Positions 37,217 to 48,347 are shown, numbered from the stretch's first letter. The stretch is 64,000 nt of DNA from Fuerstiella sp. (GCA_022447225.1 JAKVAZ010000001.1:186001-250000), one strand, 5' to 3'. A program made the numbers and translations. The notes: a model not told the origin generated them from the letters alone.

Positions 37217-38368
37217 TCAACGGTGCCGTGCAACGTGGCGACTACCGGAATCTGACCTGTTAGGTGAAAGTTGGCACAATTCAGCAGCCGTGATCACAGA
37301 CTGGATCATACCAGCCGGGTCGGCCGGTGTTTCCGGATTCCATGCCCGATCGAACGCCGTTCCGTGGGTCGGACTTGTTCGTATGATTGGTAGCCCAAGC
37401 GTTATATTGACGGCCGCGTCGAAACCAATCAGCTTGATGGGGATATGGCCCTGGTCATGATACATTGCGATGACAGCGTCGAATTCACCACAAATGGCAC
37501 GTCGGATCAGGGTATCTGCCGGCAGGGGGCCGCAGACGCGGCTGCCCCGGGATTTGGCTGCATTCACGGCGGGTGCAATCAGTCCTGCTTCTTCATCGCC
37601 AAACAGGCCGTTTTCACCTGCGTGAGGGTTCAGGGCTGCAACACCGATTGACTGTCGGTCACAGCCGATATCTTTCAGAAAATTGCTCATTAAGAGTATC
37701 GTTGCTGCAATGGAATCTCTGGTCAGCAGACTGGGTACGCTGGCGATGGAAGTGTGGAGCGTAACGTGAGCGATACTGAGTCCGTGTCCTTTGGTCCGGA
37801 GGGCATCTGCATCCCTGGAACCGACGTTTTCCCTCAGGGGTTTTAATTGGGATTCCGGAAGATACAGTGTCATGGCAAATTCATCGACGCCACACTGTTC
37901 GGCGAGGATTTCTGTATGGCCTGGGTAGTGGTATCCGGCGGCATGCAGCGACATCTTGTTGAGTGGCGCCGTTGCAATACCGTCAACGGATCCTTCGAGT
38001 GCCATTCGGCCGGCAGTCGTCAGACATCGATACGCGACATCTCCGGCGACTGCTGAAACCTCATTTGGCCGGACCTCGAGGGCTTTGTCGCTGCAGGGAT
38101 TGATCACCGCCACGCAGTCCGATGCCGACTGTGTGACAGCGGACCGGATTTCGTCTCTTTCGGTCAAACTGTCAGGCAGAGCAAAAAACTTTAGTTCTCC
38201 GGCAGCAGTCCTGCTTTTTTCTACCCGACTCAGTATCCTGGGATCTCCGATGATCAGAGGGTGGCAGGCCGCACGCACCGTAGAGTTCCGAATTGCGTGG
38301 AACACGACTTCCGGGCCGATTCCGGCAACGTCTCCTGGCGTGATTGCTATGATGGGGAGGTGGGTCAT
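37217..38368 (-). CDS. pdxA: 4-hydroxythreonine-4-phosphate dehydrogenase
   Basis: A 383-residue NAD-dependent dehydrogenase of pyridoxal 5'-phosphate synthesis (DXP-dependent route). Motifs: ITPGDVAGIGPE at the N-terminus, TAPLNKMSLHAAGYHYPGHTEILAE with the metal-ligand His, ALNPHAGENGLFGDEE, AMYHDQGHIPIKL and RTSPTHGTAFDRA. About 20 extra residues (ESQLKPLRENVGSRDADA) extend the domain boundary near residue 180, making it longer than E. coli PdxA. No other pdx gene is nearby. Confidence 0.94.
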   Translation of the reverse strand: MTHLPIIAITPGDVAGIGPEVVFHAIRNSTVRAACHPLIIGDPRILSRVEKSRTAAGELKFFALPDSLTERDEIRSAVTQSASDCVAVINPCSDKALEVRPNEVSAVAGDVAYRCLTTAGRMALEGSVDGIATAPLNKMSLHAAGYHYPGHTEILAEQCGVDEFAMTLYLPESQLKPLRENVGSRDADALRTKGHGLSIAHVTLHTSIASVPSLLTRDSIAATILLMSNFLKDIGCDRQSIGVAALNPHAGENGLFGDEEAGLIAPAVNAAKSRGSRVCGPLPADTLIRRAICGEFDAVIAMYHDQGHIPIKLIGFDAAVNITLGLPIIRTSPTHGTAFDRAWNPETPADPAGMIQSVITAAELCQLSPNRSDSGSRHVARHR

Positions 38369-38573
38369 CGTCTTATGGCCGGGTTCATCAGGATGCAGCC
38401 GGTTGTCTGTTTTCGAAATGCCTGTCCGGTAAACTATAGCGTCTAAGATCGGGCTGACGATCGCACAGACATCGACGACTGAGTTCCGTTCCCGGGTCAG
38501 CCGGGCTGCGAATGTTGTTCCTGCTCTGCCGACGACAGACCGGGTTTGTGCCGTATGCCTGTCTGGATTTTCT

Positions 38574-38601
38574 TGACCTCAGCCGTCAGCCGGATAGAAT
38601 T
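38574..38601 (+). promoter_or_regulatory. Candidate sigma-70 promoter of dnaG-rpoD
   Basis: TTGACC and TAGAAT are separated by 16 bases, close to the vegetative consensus, in the 370-base gap upstream of dnaG. The start codon is about 140 bases downstream, leaving a moderately long leader. Prediction by eye only. Confidence 0.45.
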
Positions 38602-38741
38602 GTTCGGCACCAGACCAGGGCTTAACGTCCACTCCATCTAGTGTCTGTACTCTCGGTTGAGACACCCCGGTTCCTGATGAAGAAGTCTCCTGAGTTCACT
38701 ATACCCATAATCGGGCCAGTTCCCCGCGCCGGAGTTCATTT

Positions 38742-40637
38742 GTGTCCACAGGTTTCGGGGAGGACTTTAAAGAGCAGGTTCGGGCCAGTACCAATCTGGT
38801 CGAACTGATTTCTTCAACGGTGGCTCTGATTCCCAATGGACGTGATTATAAGGGGTTGTGTCCATTTCACGATGATCGTAACCCATCGTTCAACGTATAC
38901 CCTGATCGACAGACTTATCGCTGCTGGGTCTGTGATATGGGTGGAGACTGCTTTACCTGGATTCAGGAAATTGAAAAGGTCAGTTTTCCCGAGGCCGTGA
39001 GGATTCTTGCTGAACGGGCTCGAATGGATCTTCCGGCAGCCTGGAGTAACAAAGGAAAACGTGGACCTTCGAACAGTCAGAAATCGGATTTGATAGCCGT
39101 CGTCGAATGGGCTGCCAATCTGATGGAGCAGTCTCTGTGGACCGGAACCCAGGGTCAATCGGCACGACGCTATCTGCTGGAACGTAACATTAACGAGGAA
39201 ACAATCCGGAAGTTTCGTCTGGGATATCATCCGGAAGACTGGAACTGGCTGCTGAACACATCACAGGGGCGCTTTACAGGAAAACAGCTGGTCGACGTGA
39301 GTCTGGCCGGAGAACGGGAGGACGGCACTCGATATGACAATCTTGTTGGTCGTTTGATCTTTCCGATTCTTGACGAACAGGGAAGAGCCGTTTCGTTTGG
39401 TGGACGTTTGTTGCCAGGAAGCAACATTACCAGCGACGCCAAATACTGGAACGGAACCGAAACCAGCATTTTTCACAAACGCAGAGTTTTGTACGCCTTC
39501 GATAAGGCCCGGGAGTCGATTCGTAGGCGGAAACAGGCGATTGTGGTTGAGGGATATATGGACTGCATTGCCTGTCATCAGGCAGGAATCACCAATACTG
39601 TGGCCACGCTCGGCACAGCAATGACTGACGATCATGTGCGTTTTCTCAGCCGATTCGCCGAGACAATTGTACTCAACTATGATGGAGACCAGCCAGGACG
39701 AAATGCGGCCGAACGATCTGTGGCGCGATTTATAGCTCAGGATGTGGATCTGCGAGTACTCATTCTGGCCGACGAACAGGACCCGGCAGACTATCTGGAA
39801 CGAAATTCGCCTGACGAGTTTCAGGCTCTGATTGATTCAGCACCTGAAGCATGGGAATACAAGTTGCAGACAGTGTTGTCACGATATGGAACAACATCGG
39901 TTCATGGTAAGCAGCAGGTACTCAATGAAATGCTGGAATTTCTTGCTGTGGGCCCAGGACTGCAGGGAACGGTTCGTGAAGACTTGATCCTGCGTCGAGT
40001 TTGCGGACTCATTCGGACAGATGAACTCAGAGCCCGGCAGCAATTAAAGGACCTGCGTCGGCATCAGTCAACACGTCGAACTTTTCGCAAGGATGAAGAA
40101 CATTCCGCACCTTCTGTTCCGGTCGCCAAGACGGGGTTGGAGCGGGCGGAGCGGGAATTGCTGGAGATTATTGTCAGCTGCCCGCAACACACTACATACA
40201 TCCGTCATCACATTGGACCTGATGATTTTGAACAACCACAGCACCGGCGGCTGCTGGAACTGTGTTTTGATTTGGAGGAAGCCGGAGAACTTCCTGAAAT
40301 TCAGCGAATTGTAACGGCCGCGAATTCCAGTGCAGAGATTCTCTCACTGGCAAACTCGGTCGCCGATTCTGCTCAGGAGAAAGGAATGTCCGAACTCATG
40401 GCTGAGCAGTCAGTTGATGAGAATGGCAGCGGCACTTCCGTGCCGCTGCATCTGGAACGGGTTCTTCACCCGCTTCTGGAACGGCGCGCTAGGTACCACA
40501 CTTTGCAGTCGACGCACAAAATGACTCAGACGGAAACGTCATTGAGTTCACTCAACAGCGACGCAAAAGAAGCACTCCGCCGAATATACAATTTTCGACA
40601 GGGTCAGATGGGGAACGAACCCCCTTCTTTTAAGTAA
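38742..40637 (+). CDS. dnaG: DNA primase
   Basis: A 631-residue primase that makes RNA primers at the replication fork. It starts at a GTG with GGAG seven bases upstream. The CHC2-type zinc finger is complete (C40, H43, C61, C64: GLCPFHDDRNPSF, YRCWVCD). The catalytic core has FPILDEQGRAVSFGGR, the TOPRIM strand IVVEGYMDCIACH and LNYDGDQPGRNAAERS with the metal-binding acidic residues. The C-terminal region (480-631) should contact DnaB. It is followed 20 bases later by rpoD, the macromolecular synthesis arrangement, but rpsU is absent. Confidence 0.96.
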   Translation: MSTGFGEDFKEQVRASTNLVELISSTVALIPNGRDYKGLCPFHDDRNPSFNVYPDRQTYRCWVCDMGGDCFTWIQEIEKVSFPEAVRILAERARMDLPAAWSNKGKRGPSNSQKSDLIAVVEWAANLMEQSLWTGTQGQSARRYLLERNINEETIRKFRLGYHPEDWNWLLNTSQGRFTGKQLVDVSLAGEREDGTRYDNLVGRLIFPILDEQGRAVSFGGRLLPGSNITSDAKYWNGTETSIFHKRRVLYAFDKARESIRRRKQAIVVEGYMDCIACHQAGITNTVATLGTAMTDDHVRFLSRFAETIVLNYDGDQPGRNAAERSVARFIAQDVDLRVLILADEQDPADYLERNSPDEFQALIDSAPEAWEYKLQTVLSRYGTTSVHGKQQVLNEMLEFLAVGPGLQGTVREDLILRRVCGLIRTDELRARQQLKDLRRHQSTRRTFRKDEEHSAPSVPVAKTGLERAERELLEIIVSCPQHTTYIRHHIGPDDFEQPQHRRLLELCFDLEEAGELPEIQRIVTAANSSAEILSLANSVADSAQEKGMSELMAEQSVDENGSGTSVPLHLERVLHPLLERRARYHTLQSTHKMTQTETSLSSLNSDAKEALRRIYNFRQGQMGNEPPSFK

Positions 40638-40657
40638 TCGTTGAGGAGCACTGTCTC

Positions 40658-42295
40658 ATGCACCGCCTAGATGAAACACTGAGTCAATTGATCTCCACCG
40701 GACTCAGGCAGGGGCATTTGTATTTTTCACAGGTTCACCAGTATCTGCCGGACGAAGCGGAAACTCCGGAGAAGCTGGATCACCTGCTGATGTCGCTCGA
40801 AGAACTTGGGTTGCAGATTGCCACGGACCCTGTTTCCGAGGAACCGCTCGGCGCAAACAGTCGTCGTCGTCGTCCGGAAATCCGTCTTGAGGAAGATTCG
40901 CGGGGGACGGAAGATCCGATCCGTATGTATCTGACTCAAATGGGAGAGATTCCGCTGCTGACCCGAGAAGAGGAAATCTTTCTCGCCAAGCAGATTGAAG
41001 TCACAAGACGTCGATTTCGTCGTGCTCTGCTGTGCTGTGATTTTGCGATGAATTTTGCGTTCGGAACCCTCTCGCAGGTCCATCGCGGTGAGCTGCCGTT
41101 CGACCGCACGATCAAAGTTTCCATGACGGAGAGCCTGGAAAAGGAACAGATCCAGGGCCGTCTGCCCCACAATCTGGCCACGGTGGCTTCCATACGCGAA
41201 CGAGATCTCACTGATTTTGCTGCGGCGCAGTCAGTTGGCCTGGACAGTGAAACAGGCCAGGCCGTTTTGGGAAAAATTGCTCGACGTCGTCGTCGCAGCG
41301 TAACATTGCTGGAAGAACTCAGCCTGCGTACGCAGCGCCTGCTGCCCTGTATGAAACGTCTGCTGCAGATTTCCGCGCGGATGGTCGATTTGCAGGATCA
41401 AATCTGCAATCTTCAGGACCTGGCTTCTGCCCGGGATGAATGCGCAGCCATGCAGAAGGAGCTTGATGACCTCATCTGTCTGACGATGGAGTCTCCAAAC
41501 TCGCTTGCTGAGAAGATGCGGTTTCTGGAACAGCGGTACCAGGAATACGAAAAGGCAATGCGAGACCTGTCCGGCGGTAATCTCAGGCTGGTTGTGTCGA
41601 TTGCAAAAAAATACCGAAACCGTGGCCTGACGTTCCTCGATCTGATCCAGGAGGGCAACACGGGTCTGATGCGCGCGGTTGACAAGTACGAATATCGGCG
41701 AGGCTACAAGTTTTCGACCTATGCAACCTGGTGGATCCGGCAGGCGATCACACGGGCGATTGCAGATCAGGCGCGCACCATTCGTATCCCTGTCCATATG
41801 ATTGAAACCATGTCACGACTTCGGGCAGCCGGTCGAGATCTTCTGCAGGAAATGGGTCGGGAGCCGACTGTCGAAGAAATGGCTGAAGTCGCAGATGTTC
41901 CAATCGATGAAGCTCGCCGAGTGTTGCGAATTTCCCGTCAGCCGATCAGTCTGGATAAACCAATTGGAGAAAGTGAAGACAACAGCTTCGGCGAATTTGT
42001 GGAAGACAAGAATAATGACAGTCCGGTCAGCAACGCGGCTTCGGAAATGCTGAAGGACAAAATTGACTCGGTTCTCAAGACGCTGACCTATCGCGAGCGT
42101 GAAATTATCAAGCTTCGATACGGATTGGGTGACGGGTACACCTATACGCTTGAAGAGGTGGGAAGGATCTTCAAAGTCACACGAGAGCGTGTTCGGCAGA
42201 TCGAAGCGAAGGCTGTACGCAAGCTGCAACACCCGGTTCGCAGCCGTCAGCTTCAGGGTTTTCTTGAAGGGATCACTGCGATTGCCGGCCACTAG
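40658..42295 (+). CDS. rpoD: Primary RNA polymerase sigma factor (sigma-70)
   Basis: A 545-residue sigma-70 factor. Residues 85-120 hold region 1.2 (DPIRMYLTQMGEIPLLTREEE). Regions 2.1-2.4 are the highly conserved NLRLVVSIAKKYRNRGL, FLDLIQEGNTGLMRAV, KYEYRRGYKFSTYATWWIRQ and AIADQARTIRIPVHM. Region 3 follows, then region 4.2 with TLEEVGRIFKVTRERVRQIE. The first 80 residues are short and divergent compared with E. coli region 1.1. An ATG with GAGGAG at 40643 gives the start. It is co-transcribed with dnaG and ends before a strong terminator. Confidence 0.95.
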   Translation: MHRLDETLSQLISTGLRQGHLYFSQVHQYLPDEAETPEKLDHLLMSLEELGLQIATDPVSEEPLGANSRRRRPEIRLEEDSRGTEDPIRMYLTQMGEIPLLTREEEIFLAKQIEVTRRRFRRALLCCDFAMNFAFGTLSQVHRGELPFDRTIKVSMTESLEKEQIQGRLPHNLATVASIRERDLTDFAAAQSVGLDSETGQAVLGKIARRRRRSVTLLEELSLRTQRLLPCMKRLLQISARMVDLQDQICNLQDLASARDECAAMQKELDDLICLTMESPNSLAEKMRFLEQRYQEYEKAMRDLSGGNLRLVVSIAKKYRNRGLTFLDLIQEGNTGLMRAVDKYEYRRGYKFSTYATWWIRQAITRAIADQARTIRIPVHMIETMSRLRAAGRDLLQEMGREPTVEEMAEVADVPIDEARRVLRISRQPISLDKPIGESEDNSFGEFVEDKNNDSPVSNAASEMLKDKIDSVLKTLTYREREIIKLRYGLGDGYTYTLEEVGRIFKVTRERVRQIEAKAVRKLQHPVRSRQLQGFLEGITAIAGH

Positions 42296-42330
42296 GCGGT
42301 TGAGTCGAGTGATGTCAGTGGAGTTCGGAA

Positions 42331-42358
42331 CCCCGACTGGTAACAGTCGGGGTTTTTT
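42331..42358 (+). terminator. Rho-independent terminator after rpoD
   Basis: A perfect 8-base stem (CCCCGACT / AGTCGGGG) with a six-base loop is followed by six T residues. It lies 35 bases after the rpoD stop codon and closes the dnaG-rpoD unit. Confidence 0.9.
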
Positions 42359-42536
42359 GTGATGCAGCGACCGCCCGGTCGTCAACGCGGCTGGCAGACC
42401 TGAGTCTGCCAGGTGACCCATTTGCCCCGATCCGGTTAATCGAGGCTGATCCCCCTACCCTATGTAGAGAAACTCCTTACCGCTGGCTAGAATCGCAGTG
42501 CAGCTGGACACATCACGCTTTTTATGGAATTTTTAC

Positions 42537-43244
42537 ATGGCTGTTGATACCTCTCAGGCCCTGCATCACCTGCATTATCTGCTTCAGCAGCTGGAAGAAG
42601 CAGAAACGATGCTCGTCCACGGCCCACGGAGGATTGCCGCAGCAAAGAACAAGATTGCTGCTGCCGAGTTGGTTTGTGAAGAACACAAGAACCAAATCCA
42701 AACGCTTCGTAAGACGTCAGACCAGAAGTCTATGAATCTGAAGTCGAATGAAGACAGGATTCTGAAGCTGAACGGGCGTCTGAATGAAGCCAGTTCCAAT
42801 AGAGAATTTGATATTATTCAGGGTGAGTTGGAATCAGAACGGTCGGTCGGTAACAGCCTCGAAGATGAAGTGCTCAGCCTGTTGTCGGAGGTTGACGACG
42901 CCGGGGTTACGTTGGAGGCCGCTGAGCAGGATGTCGGGCAGCTCGTTGAACGCTGTCAGGAAATCGAAGCTGATGTCCTCGCAAAAGAACCTGGGATCCG
43001 TGAGGAAATAGAACGTCTCAATGGTGAGGTCACAGAAGCAGAGTCAGCGATTCCCACAGGAGAATCTCGCGGAAACTATGAACGTTTGCGGGCGTCGATG
43101 AAGTCCGGGGCATTGTCCGAATTACGAAATGCGTTTTGTGTGGCATGCAATACCAAGGTGATTGCTCAGGACTGCGTGCGGGTCAAAATCGGCGAGTTTG
43201 TCACCTGTCGTGAGTGTGGCCGGATCCTCTATTCTGCTGAGTAG
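42537..43244 (+). CDS. Coiled-coil protein with C-terminal C4 zinc ribbon
   Basis: A 235-residue protein starting at the ATG at 42537. Residues 10-175 are an almost continuous coiled coil, rich in Glu, Leu, Lys and Gln. The C-terminus has C-x2-C (CVACN) and C-x2-C (CRECG), a four-cysteine zinc ribbon as in the DUF164/zf-RING_7 family. Members include the chlamydial CdsZ and bind RNA or partner proteins in some lineages, but their role is generally unclear. It has its own terminator and the upstream gap of 240 bases contains a TAGAAT element near 42490. Confidence 0.85.
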   Translation: MAVDTSQALHHLHYLLQQLEEAETMLVHGPRRIAAAKNKIAAAELVCEEHKNQIQTLRKTSDQKSMNLKSNEDRILKLNGRLNEASSNREFDIIQGELESERSVGNSLEDEVLSLLSEVDDAGVTLEAAEQDVGQLVERCQEIEADVLAKEPGIREEIERLNGEVTEAESAIPTGESRGNYERLRASMKSGALSELRNAFCVACNTKVIAQDCVRVKIGEFVTCRECGRILYSAE

Positions 43245-43316
43245 CACACATCACTTTAGTGCCTTCCCTGACGGCAGGTACCACATTAAGCGCTTTGTTG
43301 GCGTTCACAGAATCCC

Positions 43317-43338
43317 AACCGGATGCAGCCGGTTTTTT
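43317..43338 (+). terminator. Rho-independent terminator after the coiled-coil gene
   Basis: A six-base stem AACCGG/CCGGTT with a six-base loop runs directly into six T residues, 73 bases after the stop codon and before the convergent gcvP. Confidence 0.75.
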
Positions 43339-43437
43339 GCAGATTCTGTTGTGTTCTGTCTGCAGTTGCAGTTTCTCTCTGGTCCGATTGAAACAGAGAG
43401 ATCAATTCCGGTAGTAATCGATGAATGCCCCGGGACA

Positions 43438-46293
43438 TCAGATTGATTCGTCATGAACGTAGGTAGCCATATCGGGACAGGTGCACACAAGATTCCGGTC
43501 TCCAAATGCCTGATCCAGTCGCCCGACAGGTGGCCAGTATTTGAAGTCCTTTAGCCAGGGGGCGGGATAGGCTGCCTGTGACCTCGCATAACTCCGGTTC
43601 CAGTCGTCTGTAGTGACGCATTCCGCCGTGTGGGGCGCATGCCGCAGAACGCTGTTTTCGGCATCAATTTTTCCGGATTCCACCTCTTTCATCTCAGCGT
43701 GAATCGCAATCAATGCATCACAGAATCGATCCAGTTCGGTCTGTGATTCACTCTCTGTGGGTTCAATCATAAGCGTTCCCACCACCGGCCAGGACATTGT
43801 TGGAGCATGAAATCCGAAGTCCATCAGCCGCTTGGCGACGTCATCGATCAGCAATCCGGTTGCTTCGCACAATGGTCGCAGATCAAGAATACACTCGTGA
43901 GCAACGAGCCCGTTGGCACCTCGGTAGAGCACAGGAAAATATGGCTCGAGCCGCTGAGCAACATAGTTGGCATTCAAAATCGCCATCCGCGTTGCCTGCG
44001 TCAGACCGTCAGCCCCCATCATGGCGATGTACATCCATGAGATTGTTAAGATACTGGCGCTGCCGTATGGAGCTCCTGCAATGGCACCTTCGCAACGTTC
44101 CAGATGCCAGGGATGTCCTGGCAAAAACTCTGCCAGATGTTCCGCAACACCGATTGGTCCAACGCCGGGCCCCCCGCCTCCGTGGGGAATGCAAAATGTC
44201 TTGTGGAGGTTGAGATGGCAGACATCTGCTCCCAGTTCGGCCGGGGAACAGAGACCCAGCTGCGCATTGAGATTGGCGCCATCCATGTAAACCTGTCCAC
44301 CGTGTTCGTGAACGATATTGCACATATCGCGAATGCCGGTTTCAAAGACGCCGTGTGTCGATGGGTAGGTAATCATTAACGCAGCAAGCCGGCCAGCATG
44401 TTTTTCAGCCTGAAGCTGCAGATCACCCAGGTCGATATTACCTTCGTCATCACAGTTGACTGAAACAACTTTCATTCCCGCCATGACAGCGCTGGCCGGA
44501 TTTGTTCCGTGAGCTGAAATCGGAATAAGACAGACGTCTCGCTGCTGATCCTGTGATCGATGGAACTCGCGGATCGCGAGCAATCCGGCAAGTTCTCCCT
44601 GAGAACCCGCATTGGGCTGGACACTGACCGCGTCAAACCCGGTGCACGCAGCCAGCCAGTTTTCCAGTCGGGAAATCATCGATTGATATCCCCGCGACTG
44701 TTCGGCAGGAACGAACGGGTGCAACTGACTGACCGCAGGCCAGCTCAGCGGTATCATTTCAGCGGCAGCATTCAGCTTCATGGTGCAGGATCCCAGAGGA
44801 ATCATGCTGGTGTTGAGTGCAAGGTCACGGGATTCCAGCTGATGCAAATATCGCATCATTTCAGTTTCAGTGTGATAGCACTGGAAAACCGGCTGGTTCA
44901 ACACACTTCCCTGCCGTCGGGCTGATACGGGAATTTGCTGTTGGCTCGATTCAGCTGCGACAGGGTCTGTCCCGGTCAGGGCTTTCAGCAATGAACAGAT
45001 CTCTTCTGCTGAGCTTTGTTCGTCCAGAGAAATTCCCAGATCGCCGTTGTCAAACCGACGCAGGTTGAAGCCGGCGGCCAGGGCTCTGTCAAATGACTGC
45101 TGTTTCGATACCACGCGCAGGGTGTCGAAAAACGACGAATGTCTTAGTTCAAAACCAGCTGAAATTAGGCCGACTGCCAGCTGGCAGGTTAAGTCGTGGA
45201 TTCGTTGAGCGATCGCTTTCAGGCCATCCGGACCGTGCCATGCCGCATACATTCCGGCAACCACAGCAAGTAGTACCTGGGCAGTACAAATATTGCTCGT
45301 GGCTTTTTCACGGCGAATATGCTGTTCACGTGTTTGTAGCGACAGTCGAAAAGCCGGCTTGCCGGACGCGTCCCGGGACACTCCCACGATTCGCCCAGGT
45401 AACTTACGTTTGAGACGGTCTGTACAGGCAATCCAGCCGGCATGCGGTCCTCCAAATCCCATTGGAACACCGAAACGCTGTGCACTGCCCACCGCAATAT
45501 CGGCCCCAATCGTTCCTGGTGATTCCAGCAGCATCAGTGACAGTAAATCACAGGCCATAACTGTCATAACGCCGGCATTCTGTGCCTCCGCAACAATTTT
45601 TTCCGGGCTGCCGATCCCGCCGCTGGTTCCTGGATACTGAAGAAGAATTCCGCCCACTGTCCTGTCGAAACTCCAGTCATGTTCCTCGCCAACTTCAATC
45701 TGTATACCGAGCGGTTCTGCTCGCGTTCGCAGAACTGCGATCGTTTGAGGATGACATTCTGCCGATACGAGAAACCGTGACGCGTCCCGACGCGACGCCA
45801 GACACATTGCCATTGCTTCTGCCGCGGCGGTGGACTCATCGAGTAGCGAAGCGTTGGAGACCGGAAGCCCGCTGAGTTCTGTAATCAGTGTCTGAAAAAC
45901 CAGGCAGGCTTCCAGCCGGCCCTGAGAGATTTCCGGCTGGTAAGGTGTGTAGGCCGTATACCAACCCGGGTTTTCCAGTATGTTGCGAAGAAGGACGGGA
46001 GGAGTGATGCATGCATAGTATCCCGTCCCGATGAGTGATCGAATCAGCTGATTCTGATTCATCAAATCGGCCAGTTCATCCAGCGCCTGTTGCTCTGATT
46101 TCGCTTTCGGCAGTCCGGAGAACTTTTCCTGCCGCCGAATTTCCGCGGGAACCGCAGAATCGATCAGATCATCTACGCTTAGATATCCAATTTGCCGGGC
46201 CATCATCTCAGCATCGGCACCCGACGTCCCAAGATGTCGGCGATCGAACTGAGAATTGATCTGTGATGCTTTTGCGATGACATCCGTCATCAT
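43438..46293 (-). CDS. gcvP: Glycine dehydrogenase (decarboxylating), P-protein
   Basis: A 951-residue single-chain P-protein of the glycine cleavage system, which decarboxylates glycine and passes aminomethyl to the lipoyl arm of GcvH. Both halves are present: the N-terminal [15 protein letters not shown] region and the C-terminal catalytic half with [29 protein letters not shown] and the PLP lysine K698 in [17 protein letters not shown]. Some bacteria split this protein into two subunits; here it is fused, as in E. coli. It lies 76 bases after gcvH. Confidence 0.97.
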   Translation of the reverse strand: MMTDVIAKASQINSQFDRRHLGTSGADAEMMARQIGYLSVDDLIDSAVPAEIRRQEKFSGLPKAKSEQQALDELADLMNQNQLIRSLIGTGYYACITPPVLLRNILENPGWYTAYTPYQPEISQGRLEACLVFQTLITELSGLPVSNASLLDESTAAAEAMAMCLASRRDASRFLVSAECHPQTIAVLRTRAEPLGIQIEVGEEHDWSFDRTVGGILLQYPGTSGGIGSPEKIVAEAQNAGVMTVMACDLLSLMLLESPGTIGADIAVGSAQRFGVPMGFGGPHAGWIACTDRLKRKLPGRIVGVSRDASGKPAFRLSLQTREQHIRREKATSNICTAQVLLAVVAGMYAAWHGPDGLKAIAQRIHDLTCQLAVGLISAGFELRHSSFFDTLRVVSKQQSFDRALAAGFNLRRFDNGDLGISLDEQSSAEEICSLLKALTGTDPVAAESSQQQIPVSARRQGSVLNQPVFQCYHTETEMMRYLHQLESRDLALNTSMIPLGSCTMKLNAAAEMIPLSWPAVSQLHPFVPAEQSRGYQSMISRLENWLAACTGFDAVSVQPNAGSQGELAGLLAIREFHRSQDQQRDVCLIPISAHGTNPASAVMAGMKVVSVNCDDEGNIDLGDLQLQAEKHAGRLAALMITYPSTHGVFETGIRDMCNIVHEHGGQVYMDGANLNAQLGLCSPAELGADVCHLNLHKTFCIPHGGGGPGVGPIGVAEHLAEFLPGHPWHLERCEGAIAGAPYGSASILTISWMYIAMMGADGLTQATRMAILNANYVAQRLEPYFPVLYRGANGLVAHECILDLRPLCEATGLLIDDVAKRLMDFGFHAPTMSWPVVGTLMIEPTESESQTELDRFCDALIAIHAEMKEVESGKIDAENSVLRHAPHTAECVTTDDWNRSYARSQAAYPAPWLKDFKYWPPVGRLDQAFGDRNLVCTCPDMATYVHDESI

Positions 46294-46369
46294 CGATAGA
46301 CTCCCGAAAAAAAAACGGACTCCGCCATGCCTGTTGTTGAGTGGATGAGTTATGCAGGACTGGTCGACA

Positions 46370-46753
46370 TCATTCGCTGATCAACCGCTGATAGGCCGCG
46401 GCATCCATCAGGCCATTGACTGAATTCAAGTCACGAATACGAATACGAAACAGCCATCCGTCACTGTACGGAGCATTATTGGCAAGGGTTGGGTCATCCT
46501 CGAGAGCCGCATTGGACTCGGTCACTACGCCGCTTACCGGAGTATAAATGTCGCTGGCAGACTTGACAGATTCGACTACGGCCAGCTCGTCGCCGGCCTC
46601 CACCTCACGCCCGGTACTCGGTAGTTCGATGTAGACCAGTTCGGTCATTTTTTCCTGAGCAAAGTCCGTAATTCCGATGGTAACCACACCGTCGCCCTCT
46701 TCACGTAACCACTCGTGCGACTCCGAGTATTTCAGGTTCTCGGGAACGTTCAT
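46370..46753 (-). CDS. gcvH: Glycine cleavage system H protein
   Basis: A 127-residue lipoyl carrier protein that shuttles the aminomethyl group between the P, T and L proteins. The lipoylated lysine is K64 in [16 protein letters not shown]. The N-terminal [13 protein letters not shown] and the [17 protein letters not shown] segment are canonical. It stands between gcvT and gcvP on the same strand, giving the order gcvT-gcvH-gcvP. Confidence 0.97.
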   Translation of the reverse strand: MNVPENLKYSESHEWLREEGDGVVTIGITDFAQEKMTELVYIELPSTGREVEAGDELAVVESVKSASDIYTPVSGVVTESNAALEDDPTLANNAPYSDGWLFRIRIRDLNSVNGLMDAAAYQRLISE

Positions 46754-46928
46754 CTTATTCTCCTGGTGCCTTCCCCGCTGCGGGGTGCAAGATCAGATCG
46801 GTGATCCGCCTACTATTCGGATCATTGATCTGCGACGAGTCTGATCTGTCTTGACACACTCTTCTGTCGGGAGCTGTGTAAAAACAGCAGGTTCCTGCAT
46901 CGATTACGAATAACCCGTAAAGAGAATC

Positions 46929-48026
46929 CTAAACAAACGGCTTCTTTACCACCTGGCAGGGGAACTGTTTTCCTCGAATTTCCATCATCAATTCAGTTCC
47001 CAGGCTGTGATGTCCGGTCTGAATCCATACCAAAGCAATTCCGCACCCCAGAGACGGTGACACGCCACCACTGGTGACGTGTCCTACTGAGTGACCGCCG
47101 GAAAGGATTGAATAGCCTGTTCGCGGGGGTGGTGCCTTGCCGGTCTGGCGTGCGGCCACCAGACGGTACTGAACCCCAGTGACCTGCTGTTCTGTAAGAA
47201 CTGATTTTCCGATGAACTCTGACTTCGACAAGTCGACTGCGAATCGAAGGCCGCACTCAATCGGTGTGCGTTCGGTCGTCAGATCGTTTCCGTTCAGCGG
47301 ATAACATTTCTCCAGACGCAGAATGTCACGAGCACCCAGTCCGGCAGGTGTTGCCCCGGCATCAATCACTGCGTCCCACCAGAGACCCAGAAATTCGGAT
47401 GTACAAAACAACTCGAAACCGTCCTCACCCGTGTAGCCAGTGCGACAAACAAGAAAGGTTCCGGCACTCCGCGGCAGGTCAAGTATTCCGAAGCGTTCCG
47501 GCAAAGGAACGGGGTTGGGTTCACCGGCTGCTCGCTGAATCGACGCGAACCATTCTGCCGAATCCGGGCCCTGCACCGCAATCCCGCCAAAATTGCGACT
47601 CGCATTCTCCAGCGAAACGTTCTTCGGCAGATGCTGAGCCAGCCAGTTGTAGTCTTCCTCGGTTTTGGACGCGTTAACAACCAGGAAGCACGTCGTAGCA
47701 TCCAGACAATATACGATGAGATCGTCGATGATGCCGCCGGCATCGTTCAGGATCAGACTGTATTGTCCCTCCCCAGGATTCAGTGATGTGACCGAAGACG
47801 TAAGAATACTATCCAGCGCAGCGGCAGCGGCACCTTTCTCACCTGAACGCACGAAGATCTGGCCCATATGAGAGATATCAAAGACTCCCCCGGTGGACCG
47901 CACCGCGATCGCTTCCTGTTGAATTCCGACATATTGCACTGGTAAGTGCCAGCCGGCGAAGTCGACCATTCGTCCCTTCAGTTCAAGATGACGGTTGTTA
48001 AGCGGTGAAAGTGCAGGTTCAGACAT
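46929..48026 (-). CDS. gcvT: Aminomethyltransferase (T-protein)
   Basis: A 365-residue folate-dependent T-protein that releases ammonia and makes 5,10-methylene-tetrahydrofolate from aminomethyl-lipoyl-GcvH. Signature segments: FDISHMGQIFV near the N-terminus, GGIIDDLIVY, RTGYTGEDGFELF, ARDILRLEKCYPLNGNDL and a C-terminal GHVTSGGVSPSLG barrel. It is the first gene of the gcv unit, with a 175-base gap to gcvH. I do not recognise a glycine riboswitch upstream. GcvL (lipoamide dehydrogenase) is not in the window. Confidence 0.96.
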   Translation of the reverse strand: MSEPALSPLNNRHLELKGRMVDFAGWHLPVQYVGIQQEAIAVRSTGGVFDISHMGQIFVRSGEKGAAAAALDSILTSSVTSLNPGEGQYSLILNDAGGIIDDLIVYCLDATTCFLVVNASKTEEDYNWLAQHLPKNVSLENASRNFGGIAVQGPDSAEWFASIQRAAGEPNPVPLPERFGILDLPRSAGTFLVCRTGYTGEDGFELFCTSEFLGLWWDAVIDAGATPAGLGARDILRLEKCYPLNGNDLTTERTPIECGLRFAVDLSKSEFIGKSVLTEQQVTGVQYRLVAARQTGKAPPPRTGYSILSGGHSVGHVTSGGVSPSLGCGIALVWIQTGHHSLGTELMMEIRGKQFPCQVVKKPFV

Positions 48027-48347
48027 TAATCTATCGTGTCCAGGTTAAAAGCTTTTGAATCGTCAACCCACAAGATCAGCAAGGGGCGACGGCCATCATG
48101 AGAGTATCAGCTTATTGCCCGTATGTTTCAAAATTTGTGTAGAATCGTTTCGTCCATCTGTTTCCATGCGGCCGGATCTCGTCAGGAGAGTTTTGGCTAC
48201 TGCATTTGCTTCGGCACGTGGTCATACCGGAACAGGCGATGATGGACTTGAAGCCGCTTTCGAACGCCCGGCTTGACCATCCGCTATATCGGGGGGGCGA
48301 TCGCAGAGCGAAGCTCACGCTGGCGAAGTGGGTTTTGCTTTTCCTCC
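48027..48347. other. Intergenic region upstream of gcvT
   Basis: About 320 bases between gcvT and the frameshifted lipoprotein gene. An in-frame 79-codon frame overlaps the lipoprotein stop codon but has no recognisable features. I see no clear riboswitch or repeat. Confidence 0.35.

Noticed and set aside
48027-48347. Possible glycine riboswitch upstream of gcvT
   Set aside because: No tandem aptamer-like pattern could be recognised in the upstream region.
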